This document shows positions 22,741 to 36,115 of a stretch of DNA of 64,000 bases, piece by piece. The notes beneath the pieces are model-generated. The model was not told the origin of the DNA and did not search any database. It saw only the letters and a program-made list of their open reading frames with translations. Every line of letters begins with the position of its first letter. Within the stretch, counting starts at the first letter, position 1. Origin of the DNA: Isoetes taiwanensis. Its lineage: Eukaryota > Streptophyta > Lycopodiopsida > Isoetales > Isoetaceae. Both the position numbers and the translations under genes were made by a program. Location: NCBI GenBank assembly GCA_021234155.1, contig JAJEKV010000032.1:1549460-1613459 (forward strand), written 5' to 3'.

Positions 22741-25700
22741 CGAAGAAAAAGGTCGCCTCCATAAAACAAGTCCTGCACGATGACGAGTCGAAGAAGACAC
22801 CCCAAAGCTTAACTTAGAAGGACAACAACGAGAAGAAAAGAAACCATGTTAAGGTAAAATGCACCGGTAGCAAGATAAGGCTTAAAGGAGGAAAAAGATA
22901 AAGAAGAAAACTTATCCTCGGAAGTGTGGAAGCTGCATACACCGGGCATAGGGCGTATATAAAACGCCCACGCAGACAATAACAGAAAAATGAAAACTCG
23001 TGAAATGTCCCGTATGCATAAAATGGGAAAACAACACGAGAAGAAAAAAAAAAGCGAGGATATGGATAGAGCTTAATAAAATGAGGCCCACATATATGCA
23101 AAACTAAAGAGCACAGATACAAATGACGTGTAATACTAAGGTCTGGTTCAGGGTAGCATAGGAGAAATATGTGGTGAAGCAGAAGATAGATAGATAGATA
23201 GATAGATAGTATTTTTACGTCAATACCATATGCATAAAGCCAAAACAAATACCATATGCATAAAGCCATGAATAAAGGCCTCAATAGGAAAAACATACTT
23301 GGGCAAACGAGGGACGAGATTGAGGAAGAGAATGTAGACATACCAAAGATCACAAGAAAAGAATGGTCGAGAAGGAAACGGAAACTAAAGTTAATTCGGA
23401 GCACAAGGAAACGAAAAAATGAGGCGTAACTTCAAAAACGATAAGCCCAAGGAAACAACACATAGGCCACAGAAAGAAAATAAAGTAAAAATGCGGCCAG
23501 AACATAAACAAGAAAATCAACTGGAATAACCCAGACAACTGTGAAAGAGTGTGGGGCATCAAAAAACAAGATAAACCACAAGTGCAAAAAATAAAATCCA
23601 ACAACTATGGGAAACCAAGAATGTAGAAGATAATACCACCCGAATAACGTATACCACCTAATAAGCACAACATGGAAACTAGTTTGAGACACCGTATATA
23701 GGAAAAAAGCAAATTCAAATGATGCCGAACATAAAAAGTCAAACAACCATGTAAACGCATATAATGCAAAAACATGCCAACATAAAGCGGAACCATATTG
23801 TCAACCATAACGCAAAAAAGATAACAACCATGAAACATCTGGAAACAAGATAGAGGCAAGAACATGAAAAAGCAAATGCAACCATTGTAATGCTCCGTCT
23901 GCCCAAAAGAGGAGAACAACGTTCAAGAATATAAAAAAGAAAATCAACCCTCATAGTGCAGAATAAGCATAACAGAATAAGCATAACGTGGAAACCAAGT
24001 GGAGACATCGTATATAGGAAAAAAAGGCAAATTCAAATGATGCCGAACATAAAAAATCAAAATAGATCACGTGAATGCAACATAGGGATAATATCAAGGT
24101 AAACAACAAGAATGACGAAAACATAAGGTGCCAGAGATGAAAAGGACAATACATGTAGAATAATATGCCACACGGACCAGATTCGCCCCCTATGCTATAC
24201 ACGTGCAAAAACACACCTTATGGAAAAAACACTTTAATGACCAAGTTAAACCCATACAAATGCACCCATAAGGTCAAAAGGCCAATGCTCTCCCATCGTC
24301 CTAAAGAAATTCCAAACCAACAGGAACGACACATGTCCAGACAAAATTGAATATGTAACAAGATGAATCGTAACAAATAACCCCAAAATATTATGCTAAG
24401 GATTACGAAATGAAATGGACATGAGAGCAAATGCAGAAAATAGGAAACATGCTAAAACCACATTTGCACAATGAAAATCCGCAAGGTCTATTCGTATATG
24501 CCAAGGTAGAAAACCCACCAAGAGTAGTTACCAGGAGTGTTGCGTAGTAATGCGTTCAACCTCAAAAGCACAAATGAGAAGGAACCGAAGAAAATAAAAG
24601 AGCACCACAAGATTAGAAATTGAACATTGGCAAAATATGAGCACGTATAAGTTTGTTGTCCGACCCAAATTGTACATATGACAAGAATTGAAAGTTTCCA
24701 TATGAAAGCAAGTCATGCACCATATTCACCTCTTTATGAAATACACATGCAAGAATGCACCTCATGAAAACACAATCCAATGATTAATCCGTAACCATAC
24801 TCAAACGAATTAATGCAAAGCAATATGGATAAAACGAATACCCCACCTGGGACTCAACTTATATAAAAACACGACAAATCCAAATGATGTATGCCCCAAG
24901 TCCGAATCAAACAATGCAAAAATTAATCCCTATGGCAATAATATACGTAATATATAACCGATGGCATGATGTGATGGAGGTAAAGGATGGAGCTCCCAAA
25001 ACAGAAAAAGAAAAAGAAAGTAATTAGAAGCTAAAAATCGATGGAGAGGACAAAAAAATAGCTGTCCGTGGCAACCTGGATCCAAACGGGGACAAACACA
25101 AGAACAACGGAAAAAACCTATAATTCGAGGCGCTAGAAATCCATCCGAATAAAGAGAATGCCAATCAAAGTAAGAACAAATCAAGCTAGGCCATTGCGGA
25201 AAATGCATAACACGAGAAGAAACCCAACTATGTCAATGCGTACAATGCCAAAGATGCAGCCCCTTATGCAAAACCCCCAAGTCATCAAGAATGAGAAATA
25301 ACTTAATACCAAAGCAATAAGATGAAGGGGAAAACCCCGATGGTAACACGTATAAACGTTAAAAGATAAAGGCAACCTCGTCGATGATGAACAAGAAAAC
25401 ACCAAGCCAGTGAGGCAAATGTAATCAAAAAAAACACGACATGGACAAGAATGCGAAAGGAACTGAAACCACCGTAATGTGCCGTATGCCTAAACAAGGA
25501 AAACAACATGCGAGACCAACCTTTCAAAGGGAAAATACAACAGACAACAAATGAACTTAACCAAAGCACGGTCAAGACTTAAAAGGAAATCGAACGCCAA
25601 TAATGTATAGTACAAATAATGTCGAACTAGTGTGATACAACGCAAATTCAAATGATGCCCAACAGAAAACATCGAACAACCTATGGTTCATAAGAGGATG

Positions 25701-27166
25701 CCAACATATAAAGAAACCTTCATTGTCAACCAAATGTGGAAAAAAGTAAAAAAGCAACACAAGGAATGAGATAAAAGCCCAAGTCCAAACCCATAAAACA
25801 TCCCATCAGAAAGTCCCTATAGGTGTGCCATACACGGCAAACAACAAGAAGTATGAAAGAAAGCACATATAGAAGCTTAAACCCACATGATTTTGGCGTG
25901 TAAGATCCCACACCGAACAATATAACATTAAAAAAGCAAAACAATTGTCTTATTCCATATTATTCAAGAGATGGCATCAACACCCCTACAATGCCAAACC
26001 ACAAAACACAAAACACGTCTCGCAGAGATCAGGGACAATCACCTAAAATTTCTATTGTCTCACGAATGGTGACAAGAACCTGCAAGCCGATTGAATGGAG
26101 GCCAAGAATGGCTGGAAAAGCATGCAAAAACTAGTGGCAGCAACAATCCAGCGAAAATAGCGACCCTAAAAGAAGCAGCCAAAGATACGACAGAAAATTG
26201 GATGGCAAATAAGCGAAAACACACCAGAGAGGAGCCAGAATGAACGGATTTGGCCAGCATCGCCCTACGAAGAAACAGACCCAGCCGGAAACCTGCAAGC
26301 CAAGGATTAACAGTCCGCAGACAGCGCCCATGCCCAAGGAGGCGGTAGCAAACCCCCAATTGCATCTGATGCAAGCGGTTCCTGGTGAAAAAATGAGAAA
26401 TCCATGGAACAGAGGCGGGAAACAAAGTTACAGAGAGAAAAACGAATTCGCAGAGGGAAAACACGCCAAGGCCAAAAGGGATAGGAGGAATAGATGTACA
26501 GGTGACGGCCATGCAAGAGAAGCTAAGAGCAGATACAGAAGCGCAGAGGTCAAGATAACACTACGGCACCGAGTACTCCATGCGGCCAGCATAATGCTGG
26601 GTAAGAGGCAGAACAAGAAGGGAAGAAGGAACAAAATGAAGTAAGCATAAAATGAACCGAAAGCACAGAGGAGCCTAAGCCAGAAAGCGCTAAAGAGATG
26701 ATGAGCCGCACCAAGAACAACGGCAGACCCGAAAAAAGAGAGGAAGCTCGAAGCAATCAAGGATAGATTCGAGAAACTAAGAAATAGGAAGAAGCATGCA
26801 ACCAAATCCCAGTCCATCCAACCCGAAAAACGCCCCCACAAACCCAGAGCATCCGCAGTACATGATGAACCCATTCAACAGAACGGACCAAGCTCAAAAA
26901 CAAACCCAACACACCCGATCATCCTAATAGCAATAGAAATAAAGAGAAACCATGCACAACAAAGACAGACGAAAAAACAATCGATAGAAGCATACTGAGG
27001 ATGGAAGCAGAACAAATCCGTAGAATCATGCTAAGCGTGGAAGAGAAGGGAGCGTACCGTCCAAAGAATAATGACGAAAGTCGCCAGGCAGGAGCAAGCG
27101 GCGAGAAGGTGAAGCACGAGACTGATGGAGAAGCTGGGGAAGAAATCCATCGAATGAAGGGACATC

Positions 27167-27293
27167 GAAGCCACGAGAGGAGAAGAAGAACTGCTGTGAG
27201 AAGACGCCGATAACCGAGCCAAAACAGAAAAGGCCTAATATAGGCGCTCGTCCCTTCCCAGAATGGCGATCCGATGGCTCGGATCGATGGGAT
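27167..27293 (+). repeat. SDR element B right-end repeat
   Basis: 127 bp matching 21266-21392 throughout and ending CGGATCGATGGGAT. The flank continues AGTCCTAG. Confidence 0.8.
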
Positions 27294-28400
27294 AGTCCTA
27301 GATTCAATTTGAGTACATTTAGCACGGCATTATAATACTCCAGATTATCATCGTATTAGCATCCTTATACATTTTTCTTATCATGATGACAATATAGTTT
27401 TTATAAAACAATGTTTATAATGCATGATTCGAGCTTATATTATCTGTACTGGATTACGGGAAAGAGTCCAGTGTTGATAAAGAGTACAGGATCAGTATGT
27501 AAACCAATTTCCATTTGAGACATGCATTGTCATGATGCAGCATCTGGCAAGAACAATGCAATAAATAGATAATATTTCTCCAAGACACATAATATTCTTA
27601 ATGATGAAAGGTGCAGATTTTTTTTAATGGTTTTGATTGTCTTTTTCTCAACGAGAGTGGAAACATGAGTGCTTTATGATTGTTTCATTCCCCCCTTACA
27701 ACATTACCTTTCCTGGAAAAGCAGCACTACAACACGGCGATGGAAGGCATGATTGTTTGATCCTCTCATCTGAAATTTATTTTTCAATCTGTAGATTCCA
27801 ATTATAGCTGCTGCAGAAGCCGTAGTATTCAATGTGCAGCTCAGTCTATTCCAAGAATTTAAGCATTGTATTCTCTCTCAAAGCATGCTTCATTTTGTCT
27901 AGATCTAAGAACATAAGCACATGCATGTACACAAACCAAAAGGTAAGGCAAACTTTTTGTTTGGTTTGCATGTTATCGACATTTTGATGGTTCTAATTTG
28001 TAGACAATTAGGAGATGCTGCCCCTCTTTGTCCGCCATTGAAGTTTTTTACGCAATGTAGACTAGCCGGCTCTCATGTTTTTTCAATGATTATTTGGAGT
28101 CACCAGAATTGCCTATATATTATCTCTCAACTCATATTGTCCTAATGATGCGGCACCTAATTGTGTATATACATTGTTGAAAAGGTATAGTTGACAGTCA
28201 CCTTTTTTGCTTGTGCTGAGGACAAGCATTAGAGAAGTCCTGATTTGTGACTCCTGGCTTGAGTAGTTTAAGAGATTGGCATTGTAATCCACTTGGCCTT
28301 TTATTGTTGGTTTTTGCTCATCAAATTTTACCAGCCCAAGGGCGGGCTATGGGTCACCCTATAGAGATCCTATTGTTTGTTTGATGTTTTTGATCAAGCC
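27294..28400. other. A/T-rich spacer
   Basis: No clear coding or repeat features. It may include the degraded 3' end of the PPR pseudogene. Confidence 0.35.
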
Positions 28401-28449
28401 AGAATCATTGGCATCCTTGTCAAAGAGACACCCATGTTTGTGAATGGTA

Positions 28450-30000
28450 CCCTCTTTTAGCATTGGCTATTCTTCAAATAATTTTGATTTTGAACTTAAA
28501 GCAAAGATCGATATGAGCTTTGGCACAAAGTGTTCCTCCCATCATCCTAGTAAAAGGAGCTGCTCTGGCGAAATGACTGGAAAGATACTGATTTAGCCTC
28601 ATGATGCATCTCAAGGATCCCCGTTCCACCAAAGGTAGTTTATTGTGGACCACCATAACAATGCATTACCAAATGAGTCCATCTGATGCACTAGTTGCTT
28701 TATCAATGCTTCCAGGACAAGATTAATATATCCAATGGAGTCAAACCATGAGCTTCCATGCTAGCCATTGATTATACAATGCTTTAAATCAATATGGCTA
28801 TTGCAAATTTTGTACATTGTTGGAGCGGAGTTCAATAGGCTAGGTCTCATGCCTGGACGTAGTGCATTAGCAAATATATTCCATGTTTTTCTCTTTAACT
28901 TCCCAGGGTACACTAGGGACTAATACAGATTTATCACCGGATTACGTAAATAGGCATGGACACAAGTATTTGACATGACCACTATATGCATCAGAGAAAG
29001 AATGATATAGATGAATAATCTTAAGGAAGCATTGTTTACCTATCTCCACATTGCGACTTGTCTAGAGACACCAAGCAAGTCATCCAACTGATGATCTTTG
29101 AAGATTGAACCAAAAAAAGCCTATCTTTGCTTGAAGCTTCTTGCATGGTGCAAAAGATCAACAAAGCAACTCATCGTGAGATGCATTTGTTGCTAGTCGT
29201 TCATAGAATTGAAATATTCCAATCCAACATACTGTATAAGGAGCTTAATTCCTTTTACTTTCATATCCTCAAAAATATACATAGCCCATGCATTCTCAAG
29301 TTGAGCATATCCACAAATCATGGCACTCCGGGACACAACATTTTTCTTAAGGTGGCTTTACAGACTTTGCATGTGTTTTCCATATTCCCACACTTTGCAT
29401 TTATCAGGCTTCAAGCATGTTTTTAGAGTTAGCAAAGAAAAGTTCATCATGTTGGATACATGCAGCATACAAAAAACACTGCAAGTGCTTCCTCCAGGCA
29501 TTGCATATAAGGTAACTAGTGTGAATGATCTGTGCATGAATATGCTTACCCAATTCTACAGCACTATTCATCTTGTCTGGTAATATATCTTTACCTCTCA
29601 TGCTATCAGAATTCTCTAGAACAAAGAAGTACCCTCATCATGATGATCACTGCATTTATTTCCACTTTTTAAATTATCCAGCTCCCACATTTTGCATGCA
29701 TATCTAAAGTGGTAGTCCTCGTGAGATTGAAATCCATTAAATTCATTCTCACTCAATCACTCTTCAACACACCTACCAAGTTAATATTTGCAATAAAGAA
29801 TATAACTGTGTCTTGTTTGAGTACTCTAGTGCACCAAAGCTTTTTCCCGCAAATGATCACTATGCTCTATGAGATTACACCTTAATTTGTCAAGTCGAAA
29901 ACCTTTGGCATATACATGATGCCAATGAGAATTCTTCCCATAATTCATCACATTAATGACGTTTTGGTGAACTAGCTTTTCTTTAAGCAAGTTTCCATTG
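28450..30000 (-). pseudogene. PPR-type (pentatricopeptide repeat) gene remnant
   Basis: Several fragments on the minus strand match plant PPR motif wording, in different frames with stops. These are LDMHAKCGS near 29695 (canonical LIDMYAKCGS), AVELGKHIHAQIIH near 29540 (canonical GKQIHAHIIK) and SAMICGYAQLENAWA near 29310 (canonical NAMIAGYAQHGHGKEA). VDLLHHARSFKQ near 29135 recalls VDLLGRAGRF. The order along the minus strand is as expected for repeated PPR units. PPR proteins act in organelle RNA processing, but here no frame is long enough to be functional. Confidence 0.65.
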
Positions 30001-31005
30001 TGATGACCACAAGCCTAACATACTTACGGTTTATTTACTTACACAATTGCAACCCAGCTGATTCTAATAAGCATCCACCTATTCACTTACTAGAGAATGT
30101 CCACTTGTAAATACACTTTAGCAGAAACCCTGGAACTTCCCTCAAATTTTGGCGCATTTTTTGGAGCATTCTTAGGAGTCTCTTCATCTCCATCTGTTAG
30201 GCTGGGAATTGATGTGAGTAGCCAATAACTGAAACTAGAAATACTTTGATTATACAACGTAGTTTATCAGTGTTTTGCACCATGGCTAGGTGACATACTT
30301 GAGTAAAGGTAATTACCAATTACTTGGGACTTTATTTAATAGGAGGACCATACAATGCCTAAATGTGATGAGAAGAAAGGGCATTTCCATAATATGCATT
30401 GGTAAAGGTGCTCTGCGCAGTCAATTTCATTCATTCATGAGGTACATATTCTTTCAGAAAGATAGGATAACCTCATTATGTTGGACAAATCCTTGAGTTA
30501 CACAAATAGCAAATCCACCTTTTAGTTTTAGCAATTATCACCACTTTCTTCAGAATTGGCATAAATAAGGCTTTGTGGATAAGCTGAATAATGCAGCTGA
30601 AAGAAGAAGTTCGAGTCCAGCATTTAAGGTCTGTTATTTTGTAGTATCTAATGTGATATTACTTCATTATTTGTTTTTCATAATCGATTTTATAATAGAC
30701 TATATACATAAGCTCCTTTTAATACTGGGCGCATATGTTGCCTTTGGTGGTAAGCCCTTGGTAAAACACAATATTCCAAATTGCAATGGTTTGGTTCGGC
30801 CTAATGCTGTGTTTGTGTCACTAGAGTTGTCCCTTGATGAATCCAAATGGGTTCATTCGTACACTTTTTTTGAAATTCTATTATAGCTCCAAGATAAAGA
30901 ATTTGTCTACATACTCACAACATATTGTCCTTCATGAGTGTACATATAAGAAAACAATTATGAAAAATATAGAAAGCTTTTGTTACCAAACATAATGTGG
31001 AGCCG
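30001..31005. other. A/T-rich spacer
   Basis: Unassigned sequence between the PPR remnant and the LTR of element 1. It could hold the upstream part of the pseudogene. Confidence 0.35.
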
Positions 31006-32515
31006 TGTGACGTCCCCTACTCATATACGATGCACTCACCGTATACAAACAGGAGTTCATCCCCGGTCCCCCATACCAGCTCCATCTCGTCTGAGGGCCC
31101 CCTCCATTATCACTACAACCTTGATGAGTTCCAGTGGGAAGAATGAAGGGGTCATTTTACCCTGTCTCCCTCAGGGCCTACCTAGCTGCGGAAGCGTAAA
31201 CATACATGTCAGTATACAACATCAACATCACATAGCCATCTCGATGGATGGCTCATCACATATCTGCATAGACAAAGATCAGCACAACACATGGGAAATC
31301 CTACCCAAGGCTCAGACTCGAAGGGATGACTGACGGCTTGGGTCTCCAGAGTTCATTGCAGACAGAATTCACGGCAATGGATTTGGCTGGCATAAGAACA
31401 TGGCTTAGGGTTGTCCACTCCATCCGCCCCTCCTGTGCACACTTTGTAGAGTAGGTTGAAGAGTGTTGGGACCTGACTGTAGCCTGGCATAGCCAAAGGG
31501 GCTATTCCTGGGTTGCATCTCCCCAGTTCTGCTGGGGCAGGTAGGGATCACTCCCCCCAGAGATCTCCATGCTGACTCAAGGTGACTAGAGGGCCACCGC
31601 CCTTATTCGACTTGAACCCACTGGAGAGTGACGCATCACTCCACGGGTGTCGAGCCCATGCCTTACCCACACTCAGTGGCAAGCCATTAGACCTAGTCCA
31701 CAGTGATCCCCGGTAGACTTTACACACCAGGGGGATCGTTCAAGAGTCAGAACATGAACCTCCTTCTAAGCCAGTCTGGCCCCTTCACCCACAACCAGGT
31801 GTGGTTCTTATACACAGGCCGAATACTAGTAATGCACTAAAGGGACTAACTAGGAGCATCAACTACTAAGCTGTAGGTCTCTACCCCCCTTCCCAATACA
31901 ATGAGTCCACAGAGATCATCCATCCATCACATCATTATAGAACTAAAGAATAATATCTAATCTACGTCATAGAAGTTTTGTTCTTTAGTTAGGGCTTGCT
32001 ATCTGGGGTTCTATGTGGCTGTTATGGGAAATTCAATAGGCTAAACATGCTAATTCTATGCCCGGAAGGCGAATTAGGCTATTGAATTGACGAAATACCT
32101 GGTCCTTGGCTTGCTCCTCTTGATCCGAATGCGTCCATGTCACTGTCTTGCTTGGAGATGCGGTCGGAAAGGAAGTCTGACAAGCTGGGGTGCTCAGGCA
32201 GATCTTGGGAGTTGGGATTGACTCTTGAAACGCGCGAAACGGAGCTCGGAAGGACTGTGGGCGAAAAAGGGAAAGTTAGGGTTTGGTTGCCTTACATAGG
32301 CTATCAGTTAGGTTTAGGGTTTCTATGACCCTTGGTATGCCTCTTAAAGGTTAATGGTCTAAAGTGCGCACATTAATAAGTGTGCGCACCCTTGCAAGTT
32401 GCCCCCTAGGGCGCTACTTGCTTGGCTACACGTCGGCGTACACGTCGACTCGTGTGCGCATGACGGTGCAGTACGGTATACGTCTTGAGACCGTATATCG
32501 TACTGGAACGTCACA
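31006..32515 (-). repeat. Element 1 3' LTR
   Basis: 1510 bp bounded on the plus strand by TGTGACGT and ACGTCACA, an inverted terminal pair with TG...CA ends. It matches 50151-51637 along its length, with scattered indels. Confidence 0.9.
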
Positions 32516-32528
32516 TTCTCCCCACCTT
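32516..32528 (-). other. Polypurine tract of element 1
   Basis: On the minus strand AAGGTGGGGAGAA lies directly next to the 3' LTR, the expected position of the plus-strand DNA primer. A second copy (CAAGGTGGGGAGACCC) lies about 40 bp further inside. Confidence 0.8.
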
Positions 32529-33402
32529 AAAATGATGCTGTCCGCAGCATCGTGGGTCTCCCCACCTTGGGATCTTCCTAACCTACAATCAACTTGATGC
32601 ATACAATATACTATTATCATACTTACACATTTATTAGGATTACCTTAAGGTAATATTTTTAGAACATTATTACACCCTTACTTTATCAAATAACTTATCA
32701 ATTCGTACGTCATTACAACAAGTTACTCATTAGTTTCACTTATCACAATATTTTAGTTCATCAAAATTTTAATATATACAATTATCTTTCGAGGTACTCT
32801 TCGTTCCTTGCAACACATTCCAACAAAATTTGTGTTGCAAGTCTTCGTAGCTCGACCTCCTTGCCCTCCGGAGCGCTCTATTGGCCTGCAGGTCGACACT
32901 ACGTTAGTACCATTTTAATTATTTATAATTTTGGTTATAAGGGGACCACCCATTTAATTAACTAAATGGATGCATGAATAATCTCCCGGCATAGGAAGAG
33001 GATGCTTCTTCCATCATGGCCGTGGAGACAGCGCCCTATAATGCCTACATGCTGCTCGTGCGTACACCTTTAGTTGCCCAGACGTGGAGGATAGAGTCCT
33101 TCCCGTAATTGGGGCATGAAGGATGGGGTCCTCTCCGTAGGCATTGGCTAGAGGTGCTTTTCCTATCAATGCATTCCTAAATGACCTCTTATCTCTCGAG
33201 GTCGTCTACTTCCGTGGGACAGAAGTAGACTTTCCAAGCGGAAGCGCGGTCGTGCCTACATTGACATTACACCACATCCTAGAGATCACCGTAGTGGTCT
33301 CATCATCGGTAACAACGCATACAACCCATACCTAGCATAGGTTGCATGCGTAGATTATTCTTAACTATACAAGACATTAATCTACACTAATCGACATGCA
33401 CG
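32529..33402 (-). other. Element 1 3' untranslated region
   Basis: Sequence between the end of the chromodomain frame and the polypurine tract. No gene is seen. Confidence 0.5.
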
Positions 33403-34804
33403 GGCCGATTTCTTTGGAGATGACCTTGCCGGCCCCATTGTGGGTGTGATTTATTAGATCCCTCTTAAGTACCCATGTCGCGTCTTCCACCGAGCAAGTG
33501 TTTCCACTTGACCAAATATTGGAGAATCAAGAATCAATTTCACGGAACTATTTCTATCTGCTCCTCTGTCATTTCTAACAACGTTGGAGTGTCCAAGACT
33601 TCATCTGGGTTGGGAGTGTTCTTTAGCAAACTCACGTGGAAGGCTTTGTGGATCTTTAAGTGTGCTGGCAAGTCTAACTTGTAGGATTGGTTACCTACTC
33701 TCTGGATTATTCTGAAGGGTCCAGCCCACCTTGGAGCAAGCTTCTTACAATTTCCGATGCGGAACTTCGCCTGCTTTACTTTGATCTTGAGCCATACATC
33801 ATATCCAACTTGGAACTCTCTGACTGTCCGATGCTTGTCGGTGATGCTCTTTTGTCGGCTCCTTGCTGCGAGAAGATATCCTCGAACTTCTTCCACGAGC
33901 TGCTGCATGTCGCCCAACATTTGCTGCGAAACTTCTACTTTTGACAGGGGGTTGTGCCAAGTGTCTAGAGTTAGGCATTGGTAGCCATAATTAATCATGA
34001 ACGGCGACATTTGGGATGATTCCTACTTGGTGCTATTATATGCAAACTCCACCAAGTGAATAAATTCTTCCCACATACCTTGCTTGTTCCAGACATAGTT
34101 CTGTAGCATATCCTCCAATATTCTGTTGGTCCGCTCCGTTTGCCCATCTGTCTGAGGATGATAGGCCGTGCTCATGGATAGCTTCGCCTGAATCGTTTGC
34201 AAAGAGGTCGCCAAAAAAGGCGATGAACTTGGGATCTCGCCGGAGATGATTTCCCTTGGCATGCCATGGAGCCTGAAGATTTCTTTGGTGAAGAGCTTCG
34301 CCGTGTCCATAGCTGTGTCCGTGGTCCTGCAAGGCACAAAATGGGCCATCTTCGACAACTTGTCGACCACGACCATCAAGGCATCCTTCCCTCTTACTGT
34401 CCTTGAAAGCCCTGTTATGAAGTCCATGCTCACGACCTCCCACTTAGCATTTGGCACCGCTAATGGTTCCAATGCCCCTGGAATTCGAAGCTGCTCTGCT
34501 TTCGTCTGCTGGCATATAGCTGACATTCCTTGATGTGGTGAGCTACCTGCTTCTTCATTCCTGGCCAATAATAGCTGCTGCGCACTTTGAAATATGTCTT
34601 CATGAATCCTGCGTGGCCAGCTATTGGGTTGTTGTGGGTGTCGTGGAGGATCAACTTCCTCACCCCTGATGATTCAGGCACGCACAGCTTGTTCTTTATG
34701 GTAGAGAAGGTTACCTTCCTTCTTAAAATTTTTGAAGGTTTCTCTCTCCTTATCTGTCCTTGCTTCCTTGCACAAGCTTGCCCATACTTCCTTGAAGTCC
34801 ACAT
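33403..34804 (-). pseudogene. Integrase with C-terminal chromodomain (element 1 pol)
   Basis: The integrase joins element cDNA into the host chromosome. The N-terminal zinc region (HDTHNNPIAGHAG ... KKQVAHHIKEC) is followed by the core with SMDFITGL, and TAYHPQTDGQTERTNR supplies the catalytic Glu. The second catalytic Asp, normally in an ISDRDP-like block, is replaced: the sequence reads ISGEIP near 34240. The C-terminal part has KLAPRWAGPFRI and LPAHLKIHKAFHVSLLK. After frameshifts near 33542 come ILDS, YLVKWKHLL and VEDATW, the hallmark of a chromodomain (about 33440-33540). In the chromovirus family this module steers integration to chromatin marked by H3 methylation. Several frameshifts and the lost Asp mean the protein is dead. 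Confidence 0.85.
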
Positions 34805-36115
34805 CTATTGGCAAGGTTTCTTCAATCTTCTTCCCGAAATCGCTGGAGAGCGTCGAGATTGCATTGCGCAATGCACTCTAGTTGTCAGCGGATGCCTTGA
34901 AAGTGCATCTGCTACCACATTGAGCTTCCCTGGTTTGTAGACTATATCAAAGTCATACTCTTCGAGGAACTCCATCCACCTTCGCTGTCTCAGGTTAAGG
35001 TGTGGTTGCGTGAATACATATTGGAGGCTCTGATGATCCGTATCCAATTGGAACTTCCTTCCCAAGAGGTAGTGCCTCCAAATTCTCAACGCCCTGACAA
35101 CTGCAAGCAATTCTTGATCGTGCGTCGGGTAACGCGTTTCGGCGTCGTTCATCTTCCTGGAATCGTATGCTATTACCCGCTCCTCCTGCATGAGCACTGC
35201 ACTTGTGGCTATCTTACTTGCGTCCGTCGCCACTAACTTGTCTTTCTCTGGGTCTGGCAGGGTCAAGACGGGGGCGGTTGTCAAAGCTTCCTTCAACAAT
35301 TCAAACCCTGCTTGGGCTTTCTTGAGCCAATGATCTGCCCAATTTTTCACCTTTTCCGCCTTCGTCAAGTTTGTTAGTGGGGCTGCTATCTTTGCGAAGT
35401 TTTTCACAAACTTCCTGTAGTACCCTGCTAGGCCAAGAAAACTTCTGACCTCGTGGACGTTCTTCGGTGCTGGCCATTGAATCACTGCTTCAATCTTGGC
35501 GGGATCCGTCGAGATTCCTTCTACTGAAATTACATGACCCAGGTATTCCACCTTCTCTGTTGCGAAGTGGCACTTCGACAACTTGGCGTACAACTGGTGC
35601 CTTCTCAACTTCTCGAGCACCCTTCTTACGTGTTGTACATGCTCTTCAAGGGATCTGCTATACACGAGGATGTCATCAAAGAACACTATCACGAAGGTGT
35701 CCAAGAACTCCCTGAAGATGTCGTTCATGAGTCTCATGAACGTTGCTGGGGCATTTGATAACCCAAATGGCATTACCATAAACTCGTAATGCCCATACCT
35801 GGTCCTGAAGGCCGTTTTGTGAACGTCTTCTTCCTTTATCCTGCTCTGATGATAACCTGACCTTAGGTCAATCTTGGAGAATACTTTTGCCCCTTGGAGT
35901 TGATCCATCAAGTCGTCCGATCTGGGGAGCGCGTACTTATTTTTGATGGTGTGCTTATTCAGCTGCATGTAATCTATGCACATCCTCAAACTGCCATCCT
36001 TCTTCTTGACAACGAGAATGGGTGCCCCAAATGGTGAGACGCTAGGTCTAATAAAGCCTAGGTCGAGCAACTCCTGCAATTGCTTCTTTAGCTCCGTCAG
36101 TTCCTGCGTCGTCAT
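34805..36115 (-). CDS. Reverse transcriptase - RNase H (element 1 pol)
   Basis: A single open frame of 436 codons. Reverse-transcriptase blocks run in order: [20 protein letters not shown], then [30 protein letters not shown] and the catalytic box FFDDILVYS (about 35650-35690). [17 protein letters not shown] and [12 protein letters not shown] follow, then RNase H with TDAS and [10 protein letters not shown], ending at the [10 protein letters not shown] linker. The frame order and wording are those of Ty3 chromoviruses. The upstream protease frame overlaps and continues in another frame. It is the least damaged part of the element, but its neighbours are broken. Confidence 0.93.
   Translation of the reverse strand: MTTQELTELKKQLQELLDLGFIRPSVSPFGAPILVVKKKDGSLRMCIDYMQLNKHTIKNKYALPRSDDLMDQLQGAKVFSKIDLRSGYHQSRIKEEDVHKTAFRTRYGHYEFMVMPFGLSNAPATFMRLMNDIFREFLDTFVIVFFDDILVYSRSLEEHVQHVRRVLEKLRRHQLYAKLSKCHFATEKVEYLGHVISVEGISTDPAKIEAVIQWPAPKNVHEVRSFLGLAGYYRKFVKNFAKIAAPLTNLTKAEKVKNWADHWLKKAQAGFELLKEALTTAPVLTLPDPEKDKLVATDASKIATSAVLMQEERVIAYDSRKMNDAETRYPTHDQELLAVVRALRIWRHYLLGRKFQLDTDHQSLQYVFTQPHLNLRQRRWMEFLEEYDFDIVYKPGKLNVVADALSRHPLTTRVHCAMQSRRSPAISGRRLKKPCQ

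Larger units (their letters stand above)
20484..27293 (+). mobile_element. SDR element B: large non-autonomous split-direct-repeat element
   Basis: 6.8 kb with the same plan as A. A 30-bp left repeat (20484-20513) recurs at 21391-21420; a 127-bp right repeat (27167-27293) recurs at 21266-21392. The two internal copies abut, sharing only AT, and that dinucleotide is also at both outer flanks. The right repeat is homologous to that of A (CTGCTGTGAGAAGACGCCGA), but end sequences differ, so A and B are distinct subfamilies with conserved architecture. The body is purine-rich and contains many internal duplications. Long minus-strand frames at 22-24.5 kb are hydrophobic complements of this purine bias, not genes. 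No reverse transcriptase, RNase H or tyrosine recombinase is recognisable. Confidence 0.72.

Noticed and set aside
20670-24430. Long minus-strand open frames inside SDR element B with membrane-like translations
   Set aside because: They are complements of purine-rich repeats, give low-complexity Phe/Leu/Ser/Cys sequence and match no family.
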